Source of the DNA: CAYFMH01 sp964344775
GTDB lineage: Bacteria > Patescibacteriota > Gracilibacteria > UBA4473
Assembly (NCBI GenBank): GCA_964344775.1
Contig: CAYFOO010000062.1
Span: 1 to 7,768 of the forward strand
Length of the DNA stretch: 7,768 bases
Direction: 5' to 3'
Every line of letters begins with the position of its first letter. The first letter of the stretch is position 1. The notes below the pieces were generated by a model. The model ran no database searches. It saw only the letters and a list, made by a program, of their open reading frames with translations, and was not told where the DNA came from. Below, piece by piece: positions 1 to 5,979 of the stretch. The translations under genes were made by a program, and so were the position numbers.

Positions 1-52
1 ATACTAACCAAAGTTTATATCAATTTATACAAATTTCAAAGGCGGTTTAGTA

Positions 53-150
53 TAGTAGCTGGTATATGGTATATAGGGATGGTTTTAATTATGTACTAAA
101 AAATTACATTTTATTCACCCCATATACCAAATACTACATACCATCTACTA
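53..150. repeat. Heptad-built stem-loop element, copy A1, at the 3' end of gmk
   Basis: This is an imperfect inverted repeat whose arms are made of degenerate 7-base units of the TGGTATA kind. Both ends carry TAGTAG: directly at 53-58, and as its complement at 145-150. The right arm has one more 7-base unit than the left. The A/T-rich centre (about 83-113) would form the loop. It matches the element at 2864-2961 at 85 of 98 positions without gaps (hand count). On the minus strand the gmk stop codon TAG (150-148) is the first three bases of the element, and the preceding Thr-Asn codons are also shared with the other copy. It could act as a 3' RNA-stabilising or terminating hairpin or be a non-autonomous mobile repeat; no transposase is present in the window. 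Confidence 0.85.
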
Positions 151-729
151 ATTTGTTTTCCCAAAAATAACCTCCTCCGCATCTGCCACCAATTTCTCAA
201 TCTCCCCTTCTACAGAAATAATCGTGTGATCATAATATTTCGCATATTCCAATTCTTTTTTCATAGATTCTACTCGCTTTTCTACTTCTTCATCAGAAAT
301 AGGGGCTCGCTTCCGAATCCGATCTATCAGATCCTCTACTGACTCGGCTGGCTGCAGAAAAATTGACGTGTAATAATCCCGGGGTAATTCTTTTCTGGCT
401 TGGGCAAACCCCTGCACATCAAATTCTCGAATTATCACTTTTCCATTTTCTACTCCATCCAAAAGTGGTTTTTTAAGGGTCCCATAAAGATTTCCTCCAT
501 GAACTTCCGCATGCTCTAGGAATTCTCCTGCTTCAATCTTTTTTTCAAATTCTGCTCGAGAAATGAAGTAATAAGTCTTCCCCTCCACCTCCCCTGGACG
601 AGGATCTCGAGTAGTACAACTCGGCGGAAAGAAAAATTCAGGATATTTTGACCGAAGTGCATCGATCAAGGTCCCTTTTCCTACGCCACTTGGCCCAGAA
701 ATGAAAACGATTTTTCCTTTTTTAGACAT
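148..729 (-). CDS. gmk: Guanylate kinase
   Basis: It transfers phosphate from ATP to GMP (or dGMP) to give GDP, an essential cytoplasmic step of guanine nucleotide supply. The 193-residue length is close to the usual size. Visible motifs are the P-loop GPSGVGKGT (residues 12-20), the GMP-binding segment SCTTRDPRPGE (37-47), the FLEHAEV and LYGT elements (70-84), the DVQG turn (104-107), and the LID-type region RIRKRAPISDEEVEKR (about 137-152). The loop before LYGT reads HGGN, one residue longer than the common GN form. ATG at 729 has no clear Shine-Dalgarno site. It lies 39 bases after the aminotransferase stop, in the same direction, so it is probably the last gene of that transcription unit. 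The stop codon and last two codons (Thr-Asn) coincide with the edge of a repeat element. The function is secure. Confidence 0.97.
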   Translation of the reverse strand: MSKKGKIVFISGPSGVGKGTLIDALRSKYPEFFFPPSCTTRDPRPGEVEGKTYYFISRAEFEKKIEAGEFLEHAEVHGGNLYGTLKKPLLDGVENGKVIIREFDVQGFAQARKELPRDYYTSIFLQPAESVEDLIDRIRKRAPISDEEVEKRVESMKKELEYAKYYDHTIISVEGEIEKLVADAEEVIFGKTN

Positions 730-768
730 TTACAAGATCAGTATAACTTTAGCTATAAAAAAAGCACC

Positions 769-1605
769 TTATATTCTTGGAAAATGTTTCTTCAGCATTA
801 ACGCCACCTCAAAATCATCATTCTCCCACTCCCCCCATTTCCACACCGGAATAACCTCTTTGCTCGTGCACGTAAGAAAAATTTCATCCGCTTCTAATAA
901 TTTTTTCTTAAAAATCTCTCTCTTCGCCACATGATAACCAAGCCTTCCTGCTGTTTCCAAAACTTTTTGTCGTGTCACACCAAGAAGAATATTTTTTTGA
1001 GGCGTTATAATTGTGTTTCCAAAAACCGCAAAAACATTCGTAATTGTTCCTTCTCTCAATCGTCCTTTTTCTGAAAAACAAATCGTCTCAAAAATGCCTT
1101 CTGGACGAACCTTTTGAAAATAAGGATAAGCCGGATTGATCCACTTTGCCCGAGGAAAAGTCCGTTCAAAAATAGTGTCATTTATCACTACTCCCTGCTG
1201 ATAAAATTCATCCGACATTTCTTCTGGAACCTGTGAACGAATCCAGAAAAAATCCTCTGCCAAAAAAATTTTTATCCGCAAATCTTTTCCCGAAATTTTA
1301 TTTTTTTCTACCAACTCCTTGAGATGGGATTTTATCACATCTCTTAGGTAATTGCTTCCCCCCTTTCCAAGGGGGGAGTGAGGGGGGTCTTGGGATTGTA
1401 TCAAATTCCCAAGGTCCAACTTCAAAATCTCCGCAGACTGAAACAACCGATCCAAATGAGCCTCTACGGCAAAAACCTGATCCCCATAATACGTCCGCAG
1501 GGTTTCAAACACCGCTTGTCCAAATTGTACCGAATCAGAAAATGGCGAAATAACCGAAGAAAAATCTTTTTCTTCTCCGAATTTTCCATTGAAACAAACG
1601 AGCAT
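769..1605 (-). CDS. Class IV PLP-dependent aminotransferase (branched-chain aminotransferase / D-amino acid transaminase / aminodeoxychorismate lyase family)
   Basis: The 278-residue protein has the fold-type IV PLP enzyme pattern: FETLRTYYGD near residues 33-42, HLDRLFQSAEIL (50-61), the likely Schiff-base lysine K154 in AKWINPAY, REGTITNVF with the conserved glutamate E185, GVTR (209-212) binding cofactor phosphate, and the late segment EADEIFLTCTSKEVIPV (about 238-254). It is cytoplasmic. The family includes branched-chain amino acid transaminase (IlvE), D-alanine transaminase and 4-amino-4-deoxychorismate lyase (PabC), and I cannot choose between them by eye. Residues about 71-85 (SQDPPHSPLGKGGSN) look like an insertion and are encoded by a GC-rich palindrome at 1357-1377, unlike the surrounding AT-rich DNA. 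ATG at 1605 follows the rplY stop by 17 bases, which suggests co-transcription with the ribosomal protein genes. No Shine-Dalgarno site is obvious. Confidence 0.92.
   Translation of the reverse strand: MLVCFNGKFGEEKDFSSVISPFSDSVQFGQAVFETLRTYYGDQVFAVEAHLDRLFQSAEILKLDLGNLIQSQDPPHSPLGKGGSNYLRDVIKSHLKELVEKNKISGKDLRIKIFLAEDFFWIRSQVPEEMSDEFYQQGVVINDTIFERTFPRAKWINPAYPYFQKVRPEGIFETICFSEKGRLREGTITNVFAVFGNTIITPQKNILLGVTRQKVLETAGRLGYHVAKREIFKKKLLEADEIFLTCTSKEVIPVWKWGEWENDDFEVALMLKKHFPRI
1357..1377 (-). repeat. In-frame coding palindrome (SPLGKGG) inside the aminotransferase gene
   Basis: A perfect 9-bp stem with a 3-base loop: TCCCCCCTT at 1357-1365 is the reverse complement of AAGGGGGGA at 1369-1377. 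It corresponds exactly to seven codons (residues 77-83) of the aminotransferase, read as Ser-Pro-Leu-Gly-Lys-Gly-Gly. A second G-run follows at 1382-1387. The same design, in the same frame and with the product SPLMKGR, occurs in recF at 7049-7069. The G/C richness contrasts strongly with the gene around it. This is best explained as an inserted, translated palindromic element tolerated in a surface loop. Confidence 0.75.
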
Positions 1606-1623
1606 TGTGAAATGCTTTTAAAA

Positions 1624-2358
1624 TTATTCTGAAGCCTTTTCTTCCTTGTCCTCTGATTTATCAGCCGAAGCCTCGGCGGAGGCTGAAGCTTCTCCATCTC
1701 CATCTCCATCTCCATCTCCATCTCCATCGCCTTCCCCTTCACCAGCTCCTCCTTCTGCACCTTCCTCACCTTCGGCTACCTCTGGTTCCTCTTCTTCCGT
1801 TCTTCCGGTCACAGAACAAAGGACTGTTTCTTCGTCTAATCCCATAACCTCGTATTTTTCTGTATCCAAATTCAAAGCGGCTACTGTGATGTGATCATGA
1901 AGTTCCTCTAATCCGGAAATATCAACGGTAATCTCATGTGGAATCTCTGTCGGCAAACAACGGATGGCAATAGTTTCGTGATCTTTCATGAATATTCCTC
2001 CCAGATTCTTCACTGCTGGCGGTTCTCCTTCGTACACCAATGGTACTTCTACCGTTGTGGCTTTTTTCAAATTTACCGCAAAGAAATCCACGTGCTGCAT
2101 TTCCGTTTTTACGGGATGCCACTGAATATCATAAATTAGAACTTTTACTTTTTTTCCGTCCAAATCTAAGTCCAAAAGTGCAGATTTTCCGGCTTTTCGA
2201 TAGGTCCGGAGTAAATCAGAGTTATCTACAGAAATCGAAGCAGGCTCCACATCATAACCATAGAGAACCGCTGGAACTCGAGATTGCCCCCGGCATTCCC
2301 TTGCCGATTGCTTAGACATTTCTCGTTTTTGAACAGAAAGGTTATAGGTGGTGGCCAT
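1624..2358 (-). CDS. rplY: Large-subunit ribosomal protein bL25 (Ctc/TL5 type) with acidic repeat tail
   Basis: bL25 binds 5S rRNA in the central protuberance of the 50S subunit. This 244-residue protein has the two-domain CTC form. The N-terminal 5S-binding domain spans about residues 5-95, with RVPAVLYGYDVEPASISVD (28-46) and the IYDIQWHPVKTEMQHVDFF motif (75-93). The TL5_C-type beta domain spans about 97-185, including GGIFMKDHETIAIRCLP (120-136). Residues about 187-244 form a low-complexity acidic tail: glutamate-rich, then a Gly-Asp run (about 210-222), an Ala/Ser/Glu stretch, and a charged end. Acidic tails are common in this family, but the perfect hexanucleotide repeat behind this one is notable. 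ATG at 2358 has no Shine-Dalgarno site. The gene follows rpmG across a stem-loop element and precedes the aminotransferase by 18 bases. Confidence 0.97.
   Translation of the reverse strand: MATTYNLSVQKREMSKQSARECRGQSRVPAVLYGYDVEPASISVDNSDLLRTYRKAGKSALLDLDLDGKKVKVLIYDIQWHPVKTEMQHVDFFAVNLKKATTVEVPLVYEGEPPAVKNLGGIFMKDHETIAIRCLPTEIPHEITVDISGLEELHDHITVAALNLDTEKYEVMGLDEETVLCSVTGRTEEEEPEVAEGEEGAEGGAGEGEGDGDGDGDGDGDGEASASAEASADKSEDKEEKASE
1691..1726. repeat. Hexanucleotide microsatellite in the rplY tail
   Basis: Six perfect tandem copies of TCTCCA on the plus strand encode alternating Gly-Asp on the minus strand (residues about 211-222 of bL25). Less perfect copies continue to about 1745. Slippage by whole units would change tail length by two residues each time without breaking the frame. 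Next to it (1669-1684) lies a small palindrome, AGCCTC then GGCG then GAGGCT, encoding the Ala/Ser-rich stretch. Confidence 0.9.
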
Positions 2359-2380
2359 GGTGATTTAACTATTAATTTGA

Positions 2381-2467
2381 AGGTTGTAAGTGGTAGGTGA
2401 TAGGTTGTAGGGAGCTGGTTTTGGATTCTAACGTACTTACAACCTACAACTTTCAACTTCCCACTTA
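2381..2467. repeat. Heptad-built stem-loop element B between rpmG and rplY
   Basis: The two arms each consist of five 7-base units in strict register. The plus-strand arm runs from 2381 to 2415 with units such as AGGTTGT and AAGTGGT. The minus-strand arm runs from 2467 down to 2433 with units such as GAAGTTG and TAGGTTG. The arms are imperfect complements around a loop of about 17 bases (2416-2432). In the left arm TAA or TAG recurs every 7 bases (at 2387, 2394, 2401 and 2408), so stops occur in all three frames. The rpmG stop TAA (2467-2465) is the first triplet of the minus-strand arm. The sequence is unrelated to copies A1/A2 but the design is the same. It fills nearly the whole gap between rpmG and rplY, so if co-transcribed it would sit as a hairpin upstream of rplY. 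Confidence 0.75.
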
Positions 2468-2674
2468 CTTATTCTGTGCTCTAGAAATCTGCTTTGTCTT
2501 GTGAACTGCATGCCCGCGATGATGAGGACAAAATTTCCGAAGCTCAAACTCCTTGGGATTGGTATTCGTAGTGTTGATTAAAACAGTATAGTTCTCGTGC
2601 CTCTTGCCATGTTCTTCCTGACAAGCGGTACAAAAAAGAGCGAAAAATGCACGTTTCTTAGTTGCTCGAGCCAT
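2465..2674 (-). CDS. rpmG: Large-subunit ribosomal protein bL33
   Basis: A 69-residue basic protein with the bL33 pattern: an N-terminal beta strand leading to CTAC (residues 15-18), a central NYTVLINTTNTNPKEFELRKFCP stretch (28-50), and the conserved ending HAVHKT (55-60). It belongs to the large ribosomal subunit near the E site. Zinc-binding bL33 usually has two Cys-x-x-Cys pairs. Here the second reads C49-P-H-H52, so the fourth ligand is histidine. That may still bind zinc or mark an intermediate toward the zinc-free form. The start ATG (2674) is preceded directly by AAAAAGG, the only purine tract like a ribosome binding site among the minus-strand genes, although it is unusually close to the start. 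Its stop codon lies at the edge of element B. A promoter candidate lies upstream at 2795-2822. Confidence 0.93.
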   Translation of the reverse strand: MARATKKRAFFALFCTACQEEHGKRHENYTVLINTTNTNPKEFELRKFCPHHRGHAVHKTKQISRAQNK

Positions 2675-2680
2675 CCTTTT

Positions 2681-2786
2681 TAATGATTAAGGATTAATGA
2701 ACAATGAATAATGTAAAGAATAATTTTTTTTGCTTTGCAAGATTAAAAATATTAATCATTACTCATTACTTCATTATTACATTAAG
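2681..2786. repeat. Heptad-like stem-loop element C upstream of rpmG
   Basis: An A/T-rich inverted repeat. The left arm (2681-2715) repeats TAATGAT-type units every 7 bases. The right arm (about 2751-2786), read on the minus strand, repeats TAATG with spacings of 8, 8 and 7. The arms are imperfect complements. Near the apex is TTGC, TTT, GCAA (2730-2740), a perfect small hairpin. Stops (TAA) recur in all three frames in both arms. It lies between the putative rpmG promoter and the rpmG start codon, so it would form the 5' untranslated region of that transcript. It is probably the same class as elements A and B despite unrelated sequence. Confidence 0.65.
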
Positions 2787-2794
2787 TGATGGAG

Positions 2795-2822
2795 AGTGTA
2801 TGAAGAAAAATGTATTTGTCAA
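2795..2822 (-). promoter_or_regulatory. Candidate sigma-70-type promoter for rpmG-rplY-aminotransferase-gmk
   Basis: On the minus strand a consensus -35 box TTGACA (2822-2817) is followed after 16 bases by TACACT (2800-2795), which matches four of six positions of the -10 consensus. Transcription would start near 2788, placing element C in the leader. A perfect TATAAT (2846-2841) further upstream has no good -35 partner. This supports rpmG starting a new transcription unit rather than depending on the membrane gene upstream. Confidence 0.5.
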
Positions 2823-2863
2823 AAGAATCTTTTTGTAAATATTATAGGGCTAAAAACAGTATG

Positions 2864-2961
2864 TAGTAGATGGTATATGGTATATAGGAGCGTTTTAAAT
2901 TATGTACCAAAAAACAACATTCTATTCACCCCATATACCAAATACGATATACCAACTACTA
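2864..2961. repeat. Heptad-built stem-loop element, copy A2, at the 3' end of the 550-residue membrane gene
   Basis: Same element as at 53-150: equal length, no gaps, 13 differences by hand count. It starts with TAGTAG (2864-2869), has TGGTATA units in the left arm, an A/T-rich centre, and a right arm with one extra unit ending in the complement of TAGTAG. The block CACCCCATATACCAAATAC (2927-2945) is identical in the two copies. On the minus strand the stop TAG (2961-2959) of the membrane gene is the first triplet of the element. The two preceding codons (Thr-Asn) also match those of gmk. Copies at the ends of two unrelated genes show this is a dispersed repeat, not a gene-specific terminator. 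Confidence 0.87.
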
Positions 2962-4611
2962 ATTCGTTACTTCAAACCTCTGTACCGCAAATTCAATTCC
3001 TTCTCTGAGAGATTCTTTTTCCTTCTGACTTTTGTTAATAGCCTTCGTGATCTTTTTTATCTCTCGTGGAAAAGTTTTGAGCTGATGAGCATACATTTTC
3101 CGTTCTTTTTCCATTTCTTCCCGCACCTTTTTGATCTCTTTTTGAAAGATTTTTTCAAATTTTGAAAAATTGCCTAAAAGTCCATCTAGTTTTTCTTCGA
3201 GCATTTTTTCCAGAGAAAAGATCTTCATCTCAAGCCCTAGCACTTTTTTGACCTCTTTGTCCTGTTCAGATTTAAAACTTTCAAATCCTGAAATAATAGT
3301 AGCTTTTTGATCGTTCAAACGATCGATCTCTTTCTTATACGCCCTGATGGTCTTGTTTCGTTGGCGAATCTCGGAAAAGTTCGAAATGGAAAAATGGAAT
3401 TGCCGGAAAAAAAGAAAAACGTGAATAATCGCAATTGCCGGGAACGACAATAAATAATAAATGGTTTTAAAGGGCTCAAAAAGAAAGTGAAATCCTTCTC
3501 CCTGGCGTAGACGCTTGATAATCAAAGCCGCTGCTGTCGCAATAGGAATCGTGAGAGCAAGTAGCATTTTATCGATATCCATGTAATTCTGACGAAATTG
3601 ATACCAAAAATAAAAAGCCGATAACACACAGGCCACATTGACGATAGAAAACAGCTGAAAAGAAATTCGGTGCACAGAGGATTTTTCTTTATTTTCTTTA
3701 GTCCAAAAGTCCTCAAAAAGCATCTCGAGAAAGATTAAAATTGCCAATACGATAACAATAGCGATCACTACAGAAAGATGATGATGAGTGAATGAAAGTC
3801 CAAAACCAGAAAAAATTTGTAAATCGATCCGATCACTCCAGTATTCCCGGAAGTACTGAAAAGGAACAATAAAATCCACCATCAAAAGGGCCGTAACAAT
3901 GATCAGCATGAAATATTTCAAAATACTAACCTGAAGTGCCACGACCGATTTAGAAAGATCTGCCCAGGCTCCTTTCAACTGTGACCAAGTAAATTTATTG
4001 AAACCCTCTGTTTTCCGCCCACGAGTCTCGGCATTTTGTTTTTGAAGGGGAATAATTTCTTTTTCAAATGCTTCAATCTTAGCTTCAATTTCCTGGAGAC
4101 GTTTGTTTAGATGCTTCTCTCTTTCTCTTAACTCTGCTTCTAAACCGTTTACCAGGGGTTCTATTTGTTTCTTGGCCAGTTTTATATTTCCCAATTCTTG
4201 GATATCAGAAACAAGCTTTTTTTGTTCATCTCCATGAGAACCCAAGATTTGTTCCCAAATCGTAGTAAAACGAGAACAAGAGTTCAAAAAAATGGCATCT
4301 AACTGTTCCAGCTTCTTTTCCAATTCTTGCCGTTCTTCTTCGAGCACCCTTCTTTCTCCCTGAAGTGTCACAATCCGAGTATCCAAAAATTTTATCTTTT
4401 CGGTCAAAGTTCCCTCACATACTTTTTCGGTAAAATTTTTGAGCTTGGTTAGATAATCGTCTCCTTTGATACCAGACCACAAATATCTTCCGTGCACTGA
4501 GAGATATTGTTTCCCATGAATGAACCCATAGAAAAAAGAATAGTTTTTGAAGAAAAGCTTAAATGCAACCCATCCTCCACCAACGATTGCGAGTAAAATT
4601 AGATAATTCAT
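2959..4611 (-). CDS. Hypothetical membrane protein with two long coiled-coil regions
   Basis: I do not recognise a family for this 550-residue protein. An N-terminal hydrophobic segment (residues 3-21) is followed by a charged coiled-coil-rich region (about 70-200, for example RRVLEEERQELEKKLEQL). Five further likely transmembrane helices lie at about 229-252, 278-298, 316-338, 347-365 and 383-403. A second coiled-coil region (about 412-535, for example REEMEKERKMYAHQLK) reaches the C-terminus. Such a layout could be a scaffold or mechanosensing assembly, but no catalytic motif is visible. ATG at 4611 has no Shine-Dalgarno site, only an A-run upstream. A short perfect inverted repeat (TTTGAG/CTCAAA, 4646-4660) lies in its upstream region and could be an operator. 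The C-terminal Thr-Asn-stop comes from repeat copy A2, so the ancestral end may have been elsewhere. Confidence 0.85.
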   Translation of the reverse strand: MNYLILLAIVGGGWVAFKLFFKNYSFFYGFIHGKQYLSVHGRYLWSGIKGDDYLTKLKNFTEKVCEGTLTEKIKFLDTRIVTLQGERRVLEEERQELEKKLEQLDAIFLNSCSRFTTIWEQILGSHGDEQKKLVSDIQELGNIKLAKKQIEPLVNGLEAELREREKHLNKRLQEIEAKIEAFEKEIIPLQKQNAETRGRKTEGFNKFTWSQLKGAWADLSKSVVALQVSILKYFMLIIVTALLMVDFIVPFQYFREYWSDRIDLQIFSGFGLSFTHHHLSVVIAIVIVLAILIFLEMLFEDFWTKENKEKSSVHRISFQLFSIVNVACVLSAFYFWYQFRQNYMDIDKMLLALTIPIATAAALIIKRLRQGEGFHFLFEPFKTIYYLLSFPAIAIIHVFLFFRQFHFSISNFSEIRQRNKTIRAYKKEIDRLNDQKATIISGFESFKSEQDKEVKKVLGLEMKIFSLEKMLEEKLDGLLGNFSKFEKIFQKEIKKVREEMEKERKMYAHQLKTFPREIKKITKAINKSQKEKESLREGIEFAVQRFEVTN

Positions 4612-4666
4612 ATTTTTTTGTTAAATTTGGAAAAATAACCCTATCTTTGAGCTCCTCAAAAATGTT

Positions 4667-4753
4667 ATTAGACGAGGCGACAAGACAAAATTCTAATGAG
4701 GCGTACCTTGCCGGTACGGCGAATGAATTTTGGTGCTGTCAACGAAGTATAAT
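4667..4753. repeat. Long imperfect inverted repeat (element D) between the two membrane protein genes
   Basis: CAAAATTC (4686-4693) is the reverse complement of GAATTTTG (4725-4732). Inside, CGTACC (4702-4707) pairs perfectly with GGTACG (4713-4718) around a 5-base loop. Outside, pairing continues weakly to about 4667 and 4753 (ATTA..AC versus its complement, and GACA/TGTC). It begins immediately after the TGA stop of the upstream gene (4756-4754) and covers much of the gap before the next one. It has no 7-base register, so it is a different class from elements A-C. No T-run follows the stem on the minus strand, so it is not a classic intrinsic terminator. Confidence 0.65.
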
Positions 4754-5920
4754 TCATTTTTCAGGGGCCTCAATTATTTTTTCTTTTAAAAGATCCTCTA
4801 ACTCACGAATGATTGTTTCTTTTTCAACCTGAAAAGAAGACCTTTCTTCTGGAAGAGCATAAAGAAACATCAGATCAAAATTATTTGGAGAATAAGAAAC
4901 TCTAAGTTCGACAGAATCAATCAATTGGTCTCTCGTTCGTCGGATGTAATAATTGGCAAAAGATTCAGTCCAGAGGAGTTTTATTTCACAGCCTTCTTCA
5001 TTTTGAGCTTCACAAGCAGCATTTTCTTGTTCTGCTTTTCGATTGTAATACCTTTGATTTGCGTAAAATTTGTCGTAATCCTCAGCATTTAACTCATAAT
5101 ATCGTGCCTTTGGAAAACTAATAGAATCATCGAGAAAGAAAAGAGCCGTTTGTTTTCTTCCCTCGCTTGGTACCACCCGAGTTACCTCATAAAAAATATT
5201 TGAAACGGATACGGCTTCTTCAGAAACACCACTTTTTTCAGCTAAAAATGCTTGTAGTTTTGTTTCAAAATCGCTCGGAGAATAAAAAAGTTCCTTCTCT
5301 TTAAATGAAAAATCCTTTTCTTTTTTCTCTTTCTTTGGAGAAGCAAAAATCCGAATGACCTTATTTTTGTTCCGACGGAAATTTATGATATCTGATCGAA
5401 TATCAAAAAAAGCATACTCTGCTACAAAAACTTCATCTGGAACAGATAGGAAATGAATCTTTATTTCATCCCCTACTTGAGGGGTGTTTTTTGCAAAAAC
5501 ATCAGCAATCAATTTCTGCAAATCTTCTCCTGAAAGGAGGTTGGGAATAAAAACAGAAATGGTGTTGATCCCTGGCTCAACTGCAAAATTTTTCAGATCT
5601 TCTCCTATGTGGAAATTTTTACATTCCCTATTCTCACATTCATCCAATAACTTCTGTGTTTCGATCTCAAAAAATTTTTGAGACCTTGCCCGATCGAGAT
5701 AAAACTGAATCAAATCTCCATTTTTACTGCATTTCACAAAATCCTTTAATTCCTTATCCACCTTGCAGACAATTTTTTGCTCCCCTTTTCTTTCTTCCTT
5801 CATTTGATCATCCGTCTTGGCTGGAGCAATCTCCTGCCATTTGAGAAATCCCCATCCCCCTAGCACAAGGATGATAGCAACAATCAAAAAGTCTTTTATC
5901 TCTCGAGAAAAACTACTCAT
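4754..5920 (-). CDS. Hypothetical membrane-anchored surface protein with six cysteines
   Basis: I do not recognise a family. From the ATG at 5920 the protein has 388 residues: a single transmembrane helix at about 11-28 (FLIVAIILVLGGWGFLKW) and a long hydrophilic domain. An in-frame TTG at 5968 would add 16 residues, but a promoter-like sequence (5953-5979) overlaps that extension, so I prefer the ATG. All six cysteines lie after the helix in close pairs (about 52/64, 95/100 and 303/311), which suits disulfides in an extracytoplasmic domain. The middle is lysine-rich (about 194-210, PKKEKKEKDFSFKEKEL) and the end charged and helical. The next gene downstream is another membrane protein in the same direction, 142 bases away, so they may form a functional pair. 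No enzyme motif is visible. Confidence 0.85.
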   Translation of the reverse strand: MSSFSREIKDFLIVAIILVLGGWGFLKWQEIAPAKTDDQMKEERKGEQKIVCKVDKELKDFVKCSKNGDLIQFYLDRARSQKFFEIETQKLLDECENRECKNFHIGEDLKNFAVEPGINTISVFIPNLLSGEDLQKLIADVFAKNTPQVGDEIKIHFLSVPDEVFVAEYAFFDIRSDIINFRRNKNKVIRIFASPKKEKKEKDFSFKEKELFYSPSDFETKLQAFLAEKSGVSEEAVSVSNIFYEVTRVVPSEGRKQTALFFLDDSISFPKARYYELNAEDYDKFYANQRYYNRKAEQENAACEAQNEEGCEIKLLWTESFANYYIRRTRDQLIDSVELRVSYSPNNFDLMFLYALPEERSSFQVEKETIIRELEDLLKEKIIEAPEK

Positions 5921-5952
5921 TTTCAAATTTGTTTTAAATCGTGCGAAAAACC

Positions 5953-5979
5953 TATATACAAATGCCAAAAAAATATCAA
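5953..5979 (-). promoter_or_regulatory. Candidate promoter for the surface protein gene
   Basis: On the minus strand TTGATA (5979-5974), one mismatch from the -35 consensus, is followed after 15 bases by TATATA (5958-5953). The spacing is short, and the run of seven T between the boxes may bend the DNA. Transcription would start about 25 bases before the ATG at 5920 and after the alternative TTG at 5968, which supports the shorter protein. Confidence 0.4.

Noticed and set aside
53..150. CRISPR-like repeat pair (53-150 and 2864-2961)
   Set aside because: Only two distant copies, each a hairpin with degenerate 7-base units; no regular spacers and no cas genes.
740..745. TATACT on the minus strand as a leaderless promoter for gmk
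   Set aside because: No -35 partner at proper spacing and the gene is 39 bases behind a co-oriented gene.
1646..1894. Plus-strand open frame encoding a Ser-Pro repeat opposite rplY
   Set aside because: It is the antisense reading of the hexanucleotide repeat and acidic tail of bL25, which is a clear ribosomal protein with both expected domains.
2796..3165. Plus-strand open frames across element A2 and the end of the membrane gene
   Set aside because: They cover a repeat and the antisense of a coding region, and have no family resemblance or start signal.
4748..4753. Perfect TATAAT on the plus strand as an antisense promoter
   Set aside because: No -35 box at the right distance, and it is part of the outer arm of inverted repeat D.
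5921..5968. N-terminal extension of the surface protein from TTG at 5968
   Set aside because: A promoter-like sequence overlaps it and the ATG at 5920 places the membrane helix close to the N-terminus as usual; kept only as an alternative start.
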